Shown: positions 26,627 through 34,193 of the stretch, one piece after another | How positions within the stretch are numbered: the first letter of the stretch is position 1 | Layout: each line of letters starts with the position of its first letter | Source of the DNA: Chersky-267 sp963744115 | GTDB lineage: Bacteria; Chloroflexota; Limnocylindria; Limnocylindrales; CSP1-4 | Assembly (NCBI GenBank): GCA_963744115.1 | Contig: CAVUSI010000003.1 | Coordinates: 186,001 to 250,000 of the forward strand | Direction: 5' to 3' | DNA length: 64,000 nucleotides | Position numbers and translations under genes: made by a program | Notes under the pieces: generated by a model | Database searches by the model: none | What the model was told of the DNA's origin: nothing | Seen by the model: the letters and a program-made list of their open reading frames with translations, nothing else

Positions 26627-28045
26627 ATGACGGCAACCACGGCCCGGATGCGCGGGCACCTCAGGTCGGCTGGGACCGCCGCCGCCGCAGGCCTGCTGAT
26701 GGCCTCGGCTGCGATCGTCCCCGTCGGCTCGCAGATCGCGCCGGCGGCCCTCGCCGCCGACCCGCTCGCCGGATGCGGCCGGATGCCGCTCGACGTCGAG
26801 TTCATCATCGACCGGTCGGGCAGCATGGGTGAGACCCAGTGGGCCACCGACGGTCATGTTCGCCTGTACTGGGCCAAGAACGCCGCCGACGGCCTCGTCG
26901 ACTCGCTCGACGCGACCGGTGGCGTCGGTGGCGGCTCGAACCTCCATCACGTCGGACTGTCGAAGTTCGGCAACAGCGCGGCGTCCGTCGACCTCGCGCT
27001 CGGCACCTCCAGCGCGGGCACCGTCAAGGGCCACATCGATGCCCTGACGTCGGCCGGCAACACGCCGCTCCGCCAGGGGATGGCGGTCGGCGCCGGCGAC
27101 ATGACGGCCAACGGTGAGGCCAGCCGCGGTGGGCTCCCCGTCAAGCACGTGATCATCCTGCTGTCGGATGGCCGGCCCAACCCGGACAACACGAACCTCA
27201 GCGGCTCGCGTCCGACCCAGGCCAACATCGACGCCTTCCGGGCCTCGGCCGACGTGGTCTACTCGGTCGCCGTCGGCGAAGGCGGGACCGGTCTCAGCCA
27301 GGTCGACCTGCCCCTCATGCAGTCGCTCGCCAAGCCGGCCAGCGCCTACCGCCACGTCGTCGCCGGCAGCGACCTGCCCGACCTGTTCGACGGGATCTTC
27401 GAGGACATCGCCTGCACGCCCGGGATCAAGATCGTCAAGTCGGCGAACCCGGACCAGCTGGACGCGGGCGGCGGTGACGTCACCTACACGTTCAAGGTCA
27501 CCAATGCGGGCAACGTCGCGCTGACCAACGTCGACGTGACCGACAAGCCCTCGTGCGGCCAGATCGACCTCGTGTCCGGCGACACGGATGGCGACAACAA
27601 GCTCGACATCAATGAGACGTGGACGTTCAAGTGCACGACTGACGTCACCGAATCGACCACGGACGTCGCCACGGCCACCGGCCACGACGGCAACACCGAG
27701 GTCAAGGACACGTCCCAGGCCCACGTCGACGTCGCAGACCCGACCCCGACACCGACCCCGACCGAGGCCCCGACACCGACCCCGACCGAGGTCGCACCCA
27801 CGCCGGGTCAGCCCACCCCGACCGAAGCCGTGCCGACTCCGACCGAGCCGACGGGCCAGGTGAAGGGTGAGACCTCCAAGCCCAAGACGACCCTTCCGCC
27901 GACCGACACGATCGACGGCTCGGGTACCGGCGGGACCGGCTCCGGCCTGCCCATCATCCTCATCGCCCTCCTCGGGATCGCCGTGGCGGTCGGACTCTTG
28001 AGCCCGACGTCGAACCGGTCCCGCCGACGGAACCATCGGGAGTAA
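26627..28045 (+). CDS. Secreted von Willebrand A protein with sortase-like LPPTD tail
   Basis: This 472-residue protein has a signal peptide (residues 1-44, cleavage after ALAA), a VWA domain (56-265) with a complete DxSxS metal site (D62, S64, S66 in FIIDRSGSMG) and SDGRPN, a DUF11-type beta domain (about 266-370, GIKIVKSANPDQLDAGGGDV), a Pro/Thr stalk (371-408), then LPPTD (423-427), a hydrophobic helix (442-459) and a basic tail (RSRRRNHRE). Signal, motif, helix and positive tail in this order form a cell-wall sorting signal of the LPXT type. VWA proteins bind partner proteins through the metal site, so this is a likely adhesin or pilus tip. It has the same upstream element as the TadG-like genes. 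The ribosome site is GAAAGGAAAGG. Confidence 0.85.
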   Translation: MTATTARMRGHLRSAGTAAAAGLLMASAAIVPVGSQIAPAALAADPLAGCGRMPLDVEFIIDRSGSMGETQWATDGHVRLYWAKNAADGLVDSLDATGGVGGGSNLHHVGLSKFGNSAASVDLALGTSSAGTVKGHIDALTSAGNTPLRQGMAVGAGDMTANGEASRGGLPVKHVIILLSDGRPNPDNTNLSGSRPTQANIDAFRASADVVYSVAVGEGGTGLSQVDLPLMQSLAKPASAYRHVVAGSDLPDLFDGIFEDIACTPGIKIVKSANPDQLDAGGGDVTYTFKVTNAGNVALTNVDVTDKPSCGQIDLVSGDTDGDNKLDINETWTFKCTTDVTESTTDVATATGHDGNTEVKDTSQAHVDVADPTPTPTPTEAPTPTPTEVAPTPGQPTPTEAVPTPTEPTGQVKGETSKPKTTLPPTDTIDGSGTGGTGSGLPIILIALLGIAVAVGLLSPTSNRSRRRNHRE

Positions 28046-28093
28046 TCCCGGCGGGACTCCGATCGGAGCCCGGACTTAGGGTCCCCGAGACCC

Positions 28094-28123
28094 GGAGGGG
28101 CGTGCCGCGAGGCACGCCCCTCC
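28094..28123 (+). terminator. Strong terminator hairpin after the VWA gene
   Basis: A 13-bp perfect stem GGAGGGGCGTGCC (28094-28106) / GGCACGCCCCTCC (28111-28123) closes a GCGA tetraloop (GNRA type). It marks the end of the surface-protein locus. Confidence 0.8.
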
Positions 28124-28150
28124 GTCACGTCCGGGTACCCTGACGAACGA

Positions 28151-29209
28151 ATGAGCAGCCCACATCCGACCGTCCCGTTCGAGCGGCCGGTCGACGCGTT
28201 GTTCGGAGGGGATCGGGTCACCGTCCTCGACGGTGGCCTCGCGACCGAGCTCGAGCGGCGCGGGAACGACCTGTCCGACCCGCTGTGGTCGGCTCGGCTG
28301 CTGCTCGAGGCGCCCGACTCGATCGTCGAGGCGCATCTGGCCTACTTCCGCGCCGGTGCCCGCGTCGCCGTGACGGCGAGCTATCAGGCGAGCTTCGAAG
28401 GCTTCGCCGCGCGTGGGATCGGCGTGTCCCGGGCCGCCGATCTGTTCCGCCTGAGCATCGCTCTCGCCGGCCAGGCCCGCGATCTGTACCTCGCCGAGCT
28501 GATGGAGTGCGGGGCGGAGGCACCGGCGCTGTTCGTGGCGGCCTCGATCGGGCCGTACGGGGCGATGCTCGGCGACGGGTCCGAGTACCGTGGCGACGAC
28601 GGCCTGACGGTCGGCCAGCTGCGCGCCTGGCATGCTCCGCGGATGGCCACCCTGGCCGACGCCGGCGCCGATCTCCTGGCGATCGAGACGATCCCCTCGG
28701 TCGGTGAAGGACGCGCCCTGGCCGAGCTGCTGGCGTCGACCGCCGGGCCGCCGGCCTGGCTGAGCTTCACCTGCGCCGACGGCGCCACGACCCGGAGCGG
28801 CGATCCGGTCGAGGCCGCCTTCGGCCTGGCTGGGATGACCGACCGGATCCGGGCGGTCGGCATCAACTGCACGGCACCGGAGCACGTGGCCGAGCTCATC
28901 GGGCGGGCCCGGGACGTCATCGACAAGCCGATCGTCGTCTATCCGAACAGCGGCGAGGCGTGGGACGCGGACGGCAGGCGGTGGGTCGGCACCTCCGGTC
29001 CGGCCGTCGACGCGACCGCCGCGCGCCGCTGGGTCGAGGCAGGCGCCACCCTCATCGGCGGCTGCTGTCGGGTCGGGCCGGACCGCATCGCGGAGCTGGA
29101 CGCCGCACGCCTCACCCGCGGCGGTTCGGTCAGGGCAGCGGCGTCCGCACCGTCCGCCGGGTCGCGCGGACGATCCGGACGAAGCTCGACAGGTGACGCC
29201 ACGGCTTGA
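28151..29209 (+). CDS. Homocysteine S-methyltransferase family protein
   Basis: This 352-codon TIM-barrel protein has the zinc-binding set of the family: Cys240 (GINCTAPEHV) and Cys305-Cys306 (LIGGCCRVGPD), with the N-terminal LDGGLATELERRG. It methylates homocysteine to methionine from S-methylmethionine or S-adenosylmethionine (MmuM type). The family core ends near residue 318; the last 30 or so residues are low complexity and overlap the end of the convergent glycosyltransferase gene by 80 bp. ATG 28151 is favoured; the upstream bases lack a clear Shine-Dalgarno site. Confidence 0.88.
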   Translation: MSSPHPTVPFERPVDALFGGDRVTVLDGGLATELERRGNDLSDPLWSARLLLEAPDSIVEAHLAYFRAGARVAVTASYQASFEGFAARGIGVSRAADLFRLSIALAGQARDLYLAELMECGAEAPALFVAASIGPYGAMLGDGSEYRGDDGLTVGQLRAWHAPRMATLADAGADLLAIETIPSVGEGRALAELLASTAGPPAWLSFTCADGATTRSGDPVEAAFGLAGMTDRIRAVGINCTAPEHVAELIGRARDVIDKPIVVYPNSGEAWDADGRRWVGTSGPAVDATAARRWVEAGATLIGGCCRVGPDRIAELDAARLTRGGSVRAAASAPSAGSRGRSGRSSTGDATA

Positions 29210-29807
29210 TGTGCGAGGCCTCGCCGGCATAGATCGTCCGGATCGGGACCCACTCGAGCGCGAACCCGGCGCGGATGCAGGTCGTGATCATCTCGACCTC
29301 GAACTCGAAGCCCGCCTCCTCGCTCGTCGCGAGAGCGGCCATCAACCGCCGGCTCAACAGCCGGTATCCCGACTGGTTGTCGGGGATGTCGCGGCCGGCG
29401 GCCCACGACATCGCCCGGCGGCCGACCTCGTTGGCGAGGCGGCGGGTCGGGGGCATCCGGCGGAAGTCGCGGCGCCCGATGACCAGGTCGGCGCCGGTCC
29501 GCCGATGTGTCTCGAGGAATGCGGGGATCTCCGCCGGATCGTGCTGTCCGTCGGCGTCGAGCGTGACCACGGCGTCGACGTCGCGGGCGAGCGCCCAGGC
29601 GAAGCCGGCCCGAAGGGCGGCCCCCTTGCCCTGGTTCGCGACCTGGACGAGGACGGTCGCGCCGGCGGCCGCGGCGACGGTGGCGGTCCCGTCGGTCGAG
29701 CCGTCGTCGACCACCAGGACCGGCAGCCGGGACAGGGCGGCGGTCACGACCGCGCCGACCCGCTCGGCCTCCTCGTACGCGGGGATCAGGGCGAGGACGT
29801 CGCCCAC
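29130..29807 (-). CDS. Glycosyltransferase family 2 (polyprenyl-phosphate mannosyl/glucosyltransferase-like)
   Basis: This protein of about 225 residues has the GT-A start VLALIPAYEEAERVGAVV, LPVLVVDDGSTDGTA, and the DXD metal site in VTLDADGQHDPAEI; GRRDFRRMPP and IPDNQSGYRLLSRRL are typical of dolichol-phosphate mannosyltransferase-like enzymes. It transfers a sugar from a nucleotide donor to polyprenyl phosphate or a similar acceptor at the membrane. GTG 29807, one base after the stop of the ABC ATPase gene, is preferred; an ATG ten codons further up overlaps that gene. It is the last gene of the FtsX/ABC operon, so it may act on substrates related to that transporter. Confidence 0.85.
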   Translation of the reverse strand: MGDVLALIPAYEEAERVGAVVTAALSRLPVLVVDDGSTDGTATVAAAAGATVLVQVANQGKGAALRAGFAWALARDVDAVVTLDADGQHDPAEIPAFLETHRRTGADLVIGRRDFRRMPPTRRLANEVGRRAMSWAAGRDIPDNQSGYRLLSRRLMAALATSEEAGFEFEVEMITTCIRAGFALEWVPIRTIYAGEASHIKPWRHLSSFVRIVRATRRTVRTPLP

Positions 29808-29808
29808 C

Positions 29809-30528
29809 TCAGCGGGCTCCGTCCGAGAGCCGGCCATCGCGCAGCTCGACCACCCGGTCCGCGACATCGAGCATCGCCGGGTCGTGGGTGGCGACCACCG
29901 CCGTCACGCCTTCCGTGCGGACGATCGTGCGGATGAGGCTCATGATCGTGTGGCCGGTCTCCGAATCGAGCTGCCCCGTCGGCTCGTCGGCGAGGAGGAG
30001 CTTGGGCCGGTTGGCCAGCGCCCGGGCGATCGCCACTCGCTGCTGCTCGCCGCCCGACAGCTCGTAGGGCCGATGCCTGGCACGCTCGGCCAGCCCGACG
30101 AGATCGAGCAGGTCGTAGACGCGCCGGTCGCGCTCGAGCCCTTCGGCCCGGACCAGACGGAGGGGGACCTCGACGTTCTCCGCGGCGCTCAGGATCGGGA
30201 CGAGCCCGAAGGCCTGGAAGATGTAGGCGACCGACGACCGGCGGAGGTCGACCACCCCGGCCTCGTCGAGGCCGGCGATGTCGACCCCGTCCACGAGCAC
30301 CCGGCCGGCCGTCGGCCGGTCGAGCCCGCCGAGGACGTTGAGCAGGGTCGTCTTGCCGCTGCCCGATCGGCCGCGGACCGCGACCAGCTCGCCGCGGCCG
30401 ACCGTCAAGTCGATCGCGCGCAGGGCATGAACGACCGAGCCGCCGTCCTCGAAGTCCCGGTCGACTCCGATGGCCTGGACCATCGGACCGTCCAGGGCGA
30501 GGTCATGGCCGCGTCCCGGTCGGTTCAT
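29809..30528 (-). CDS. ABC transporter ATP-binding protein (MacB/LolD type)
   Basis: This 239-residue ATPase has Walker A GRSGSGKTT (about 53-61), the Q-loop, the signature LSGGEQQRVAIARAL, Walker B LLLADEPTGQLDSETG and the switch His in VATHDPAML. The LDSETG segment after Walker B places it with the FtsE/LolD/MacB group that pairs with FtsX-like permeases. Its start overlaps the preceding ATPase gene's stop by 4 bp (ATGA). Together with that ATPase and the two large permeases it forms one export or mechanotransmission system. Confidence 0.92.
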   Translation of the reverse strand: MNRPGRGHDLALDGPMVQAIGVDRDFEDGGSVVHALRAIDLTVGRGELVAVRGRSGSGKTTLLNVLGGLDRPTAGRVLVDGVDIAGLDEAGVVDLRRSSVAYIFQAFGLVPILSAAENVEVPLRLVRAEGLERDRRVYDLLDLVGLAERARHRPYELSGGEQQRVAIARALANRPKLLLADEPTGQLDSETGHTIMSLIRTIVRTEGVTAVVATHDPAMLDVADRVVELRDGRLSDGAR

Positions 30529-31424
30529 CGGTCGGTCCCGTCGTCGGTCGGCCGATCGGGCCAGACGCCGACGTGGTCGTCCTCGAGCCGCAGTCGGACG
30601 CGCTCGGACAGCTCAAGCGCCTCGATGTGGGCCTTCGGCAGCTGGAGCCGGCCGACGCGGTCGAGCAGCGCGAACTCCTCCGCGACCATCCCGCCGCCGT
30701 CGTCGCCCTGCTCCGTCCGGCGGCGGGTCTCGGTGCTCGTCCGGCCGTCGCGGATCCGCACGGTCCGCGCGACATGCTCGGAGACCAGCGCGTCGTGGGT
30801 GACGATGACGATCGTCGTCCCGGACTCCGCGTTGATCGTCCGCATGAGCTCGAAGATCTCGGCCGACGTGGCGCTGTCGAGCTCGCCGGTCGGCTCGTCG
30901 GCGAGGACGACCGCGGGTCCGTTCGCCAGGGCGACGGCGATGGCCACTCGCTGCTGCTCGCCGCCGGACAAGCGGTCCGGTCGGTGGGTGGCGCGATCGG
31001 CGAGACCGACCCGATCGAGCAGCTCGAGCGCGCGACTCCGGCGAGCCGCCCGCCGATCGAGGATCAGCGGGAGCTCGACGTTCTCGGCCGCGGTCAGGTA
31101 GGGGAGCAGATTGCGGGCTGCCTGCTGCCAGATCACGCCGACCACCGACCGTCGATAGGCCGTCCGTTCGCGTCGGCCCATCGCGGTCAGGTCGTGGCCC
31201 GCCACGCGGGCTCGGCCGGCCGACGGCGCATCGAGGCCGCCCAGGATGTTGAGCAGGGTCGACTTGCCGCTCCCCGACGCGCCGACGATCGCCATCATCT
31301 CGCCGGCGTCGACCAGCAGGTCGAGGCCCTGGAGCGCCACGACCTCGAGGTCCGCCACCTTGAAGATCCGGACCAGGTTGTCGCACACGATCTGGGCGCT
31401 CGCGCCGTAGCGGGCTCGACTCAT
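30525..31424 (-). CDS. ABC transporter ATP-binding protein with C-terminal AbrB-like domain
   Basis: This 299-residue protein has an ATPase of the LolD/MacB type (residues 10-235): Walker A GASGSGKST (48-56), signature LSGGEQQRVAIAVAL, Walker B VVLADEPTGELDSATS, H-loop VTHDAL. After an acidic linker, residues about 255-293 read LLDRVGRLQLPKAHIEAL followed by ERVRLRLEDDHVGVW. This is the swapped-hairpin AbrB/SpoVT pattern, normally a DNA-binding or dimerisation fold. The domain could mediate dimerisation or gene regulation by the transporter. The start ATG 31424 has GAGGAGG just upstream; the longer frame from 31481 overlaps the permease gene. Confidence 0.87.
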   Translation of the reverse strand: MSRARYGASAQIVCDNLVRIFKVADLEVVALQGLDLLVDAGEMMAIVGASGSGKSTLLNILGGLDAPSAGRARVAGHDLTAMGRRERTAYRRSVVGVIWQQAARNLLPYLTAAENVELPLILDRRAARRSRALELLDRVGLADRATHRPDRLSGGEQQRVAIAVALANGPAVVLADEPTGELDSATSAEIFELMRTINAESGTTIVIVTHDALVSEHVARTVRIRDGRTSTETRRRTEQGDDGGGMVAEEFALLDRVGRLQLPKAHIEALELSERVRLRLEDDHVGVWPDRPTDDGTDR

Positions 31425-31437
31425 CGGCCTCCTCGCC

Positions 31438-34191
31438 TCACTGGATGCCTCGACGCAGGGCGGCGGGTGCGGAGGGTTCACGCTCGACGAGCGCGCCCAG
31501 CCCGACCCCCAGCCCGACGATCAGGATGATGACCGCCGCGAGCAGCCCGAGCTGCTCCAACCCGACGCGGACCGGGACGTCGAGGTCGGAGCCGACGATG
31601 GCGCCCAGCCCGAGGCCCGGCCTGAGCGCCTCGAACGTGCCCGTCCCGAGGATGATCCCGAAGCCGATGGCGAGGGTCACGGTCGGACCGTGCTCGACGA
31701 CGGTCAGCCACAGGCTCTCGCTCCGGGTCAGGCCCAGCGTCCGCAGGTGGGCGGTCTCGGGGGCACGTGCCGCCCCGGTCAGAGCGAGCGCCGCCGCCAG
31801 CGCGATGGCGGTGTAGGCGAGCGCCGCGGCCAGGCCCGCGTCCACGCCGGTCGAGGCGGCCCCGACGACCGGCGCCGAAGCGATCGCGGCCGAGCGTTCC
31901 GAACGGGCCTCGACGTCGACGCCCGGCGCGATCGTCCGCATCGCCTCCCGGAGGCCGGCTGCCGCGTCGTCGGCAGCGTCGAGGAACACGGTCGTCGAGT
32001 CCAGATCGAGGCCGGGTGCCCGGGTGGCGAGCCCGGCGCGGTCGACCACGACGAACGGGCCGCCGGGCTGCAGGGTGGGGAAGGCGTCCTGGACGGCCAC
32101 GGCAGTGAGCTCCACCTTGTCGGTGCCGAAGGTGAGCTCGAACGGATCGCCCGGCCGGATCCCGTCGACCACGCCCCGCGGCGAGACGATGGCCGGCAGG
32201 CGTCCCTCGATGGTACTGAATGCGGCCGGGAGGTCGGCGGAGAGTGGCGTCCCCTGCGCTACACGGGCGTACCGAGGGCCGTCGAGTGCCAGCAGCTCGA
32301 CGCCGTGGCTGCCGGCGGTCGGAAGGCTCACCTGTGCCGCTCCGGCGGCAGCCGTCACGCCGGGCAGCGACGGTGCCACGGCGTCGATGTCCGAGGCCAG
32401 GTGGCCGTCACCCTCGACGAGCCGGAACGGAGCCCCGACATCCTGCCAGGCGACCACCTCCGCCGCTCGATCGAGGTAGGCCAGCGTCGCCAGCGAGAAC
32501 GCCCCGACCGTTGCGGTCAGCATCAGGACGAGAAGGATCGGCGCGGCCGTCCCGCTCCGGGCGGTCCGGCGCAGGCCGAGGACCGGGACGAGATCCCGGC
32601 GAAGGCCGGCCAGCACGGACAACCCGCGGATCGGGATGGCGAACAGGCGGAGCGCGATAAGCCCGGCGGCCAGGCCGGCCAGCGCCGGGACCGCCGCGAT
32701 GAACGGGTCGGCCGAGGTCAGCTGACCGGCGCTCCCGCCGCCCCGGATGCCTCGCTCGCGGAGCAGGATCGCCCCGCCGATGGCCAGTCCGATGACGAAC
32801 AGCTCGGCGACCAGCCGCCGGGGCGACGATCGTCGGACCTCAGCGGGATCGCGCCTGTGGTCGGACGACGCGCCGCGCGCTACCGGGACGACGATGGCGA
32901 CCATCAACGCTGTGGCGACGGCGGCGACCGTCAACGGGATCAGCACGGTCGGTGGATCGACCGGCCCCGGGACCGCGACCGTCGCGAGGATCCCGGCGAC
33001 GAGCGCCGGCGGGACGGTCAGGAGGAGCCCTTCCAGTGCGGTCGCACCGAGGATCTGGACGGGCGACGCACCTCGGCTCCGGGCGAGCCCGAGCGTGATC
33101 CGGCGGCGGCTCGACCCGAGCAGGACGACCAGGCCGAGGGCGGCCGCCGCGACCGCCGCGGGCCCGATCGCGACGACGGTCAGGATCGCCCGGACCGAGG
33201 CCCAGCGCTCCTGCTGGCCCTCGACGAACCCGAGCAGGCCGCTCCGCAGGATGGTGCCGGAGGCGAGCCCCGAGCCGACGGGCGTCGACTGGTAGACGGT
33301 CTCCATCCGTCGCAGTCCGACCTCCAGGTCGTCGACGCTGCCCGCCTCGAGCCGGCCTGGATCCACGTACCAGCGCCACGAGTAGCGGAGCGGGAGGCCG
33401 ATCTCATCCGTGTCCGCGAGCAGGACCGGGTACGCCTCCGGGGCGATGAGCGCGATGGCGTTGAGCTGGATGTTCTCCGGCGAGAAGGCCAGCTTGGTCG
33501 GCCGCTGCAGGGTCGTGTCGTCCGACCAGTACGCGGCGCGGGGGTCGGTGGCCTCGAAGATCCCGACGACCGTGGCGGCCGCCTTGTGCAGCTTCCCCCG
33601 GTTGAGCCGGTCGGTGGGGTCGAGCATGAGTTCGAGGGTGTCGCCGAGCTTGACGCCCATCGCGGCTGCCGACTCGGTCGACAGGGCGACCTCGTAGGCC
33701 GTCGTCGGCTGCGACGGCCTCGGCGCGCCCGGACCGCTGGGCACGGCTTGCAGCGATCCCGTCGGAGCGCGCCCAGCCGTGTATCGGATCTGGCCTGCCA
33801 CGCCCTGCTGCACCCGCAGCGACAGCAGGCTCGGCGTCTTCGTCGGCGACATCACCCGGAACCGGGGGGTGTCCACGGTGTAGAGCCGGTCGGCGAACAG
33901 CCGGCTGACGGACGCCGGGATCTCGGCCCCGAGGTCCGCACCCGCCGAGTCGACCGGCGCCATCGGGTCGCCGCGGGAGGTCCCGAGGCGGCGTTCCTGG
34001 ATCAGCTGGACGTTGCGCACCGTCGCCGAGGCGCCCGACACCTCGGCTCGCAGCGCGTCGTCCGCGACGCGGCTCAGGAGGCGCGGTGCCACGGCGAACA
34101 GGAACGCGGTCACCAACACGAGGAGGATCAGCCCAAGCGCGGGCACGCGCTCCTGCCCGAGGCGGCGGAGCGACATCCGCAGCCAGGCCAC
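31438..34191 (-). CDS. FtsX-like ABC permease (second in operon)
   Basis: This 917-residue protein has an N-terminal helix (residues about 17-37, ALGLILLVLVTAFLFAV), a large external domain (about 50-330), a cluster of helices in the middle, a second external domain (about 630-780) and a C-terminal cluster of helices including GLTRSESLWLTVVEHGPTVTL. FtsX permeases have four core helices around an external domain; this one is the duplicated MacB/LolC-like long type. GTG 34191, 8 bases after GGAG and 2 bp after the upstream stop, is chosen. The frame is open for 970 codons further upstream, but that part lies antisense-free within the other permease gene and encodes Arg/Pro-rich nonsense. Confidence 0.88.
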   Translation of the reverse strand: MAWLRMSLRRLGQERVPALGLILLVLVTAFLFAVAPRLLSRVADDALRAEVSGASATVRNVQLIQERRLGTSRGDPMAPVDSAGADLGAEIPASVSRLFADRLYTVDTPRFRVMSPTKTPSLLSLRVQQGVAGQIRYTAGRAPTGSLQAVPSGPGAPRPSQPTTAYEVALSTESAAAMGVKLGDTLELMLDPTDRLNRGKLHKAAATVVGIFEATDPRAAYWSDDTTLQRPTKLAFSPENIQLNAIALIAPEAYPVLLADTDEIGLPLRYSWRWYVDPGRLEAGSVDDLEVGLRRMETVYQSTPVGSGLASGTILRSGLLGFVEGQQERWASVRAILTVVAIGPAAVAAAALGLVVLLGSSRRRITLGLARSRGASPVQILGATALEGLLLTVPPALVAGILATVAVPGPVDPPTVLIPLTVAAVATALMVAIVVPVARGASSDHRRDPAEVRRSSPRRLVAELFVIGLAIGGAILLRERGIRGGGSAGQLTSADPFIAAVPALAGLAAGLIALRLFAIPIRGLSVLAGLRRDLVPVLGLRRTARSGTAAPILLVLMLTATVGAFSLATLAYLDRAAEVVAWQDVGAPFRLVEGDGHLASDIDAVAPSLPGVTAAAGAAQVSLPTAGSHGVELLALDGPRYARVAQGTPLSADLPAAFSTIEGRLPAIVSPRGVVDGIRPGDPFELTFGTDKVELTAVAVQDAFPTLQPGGPFVVVDRAGLATRAPGLDLDSTTVFLDAADDAAAGLREAMRTIAPGVDVEARSERSAAIASAPVVGAASTGVDAGLAAALAYTAIALAAALALTGAARAPETAHLRTLGLTRSESLWLTVVEHGPTVTLAIGFGIILGTGTFEALRPGLGLGAIVGSDLDVPVRVGLEQLGLLAAVIILIVGLGVGLGALVEREPSAPAALRRGIQ

Positions 34192-34193
34192 GC

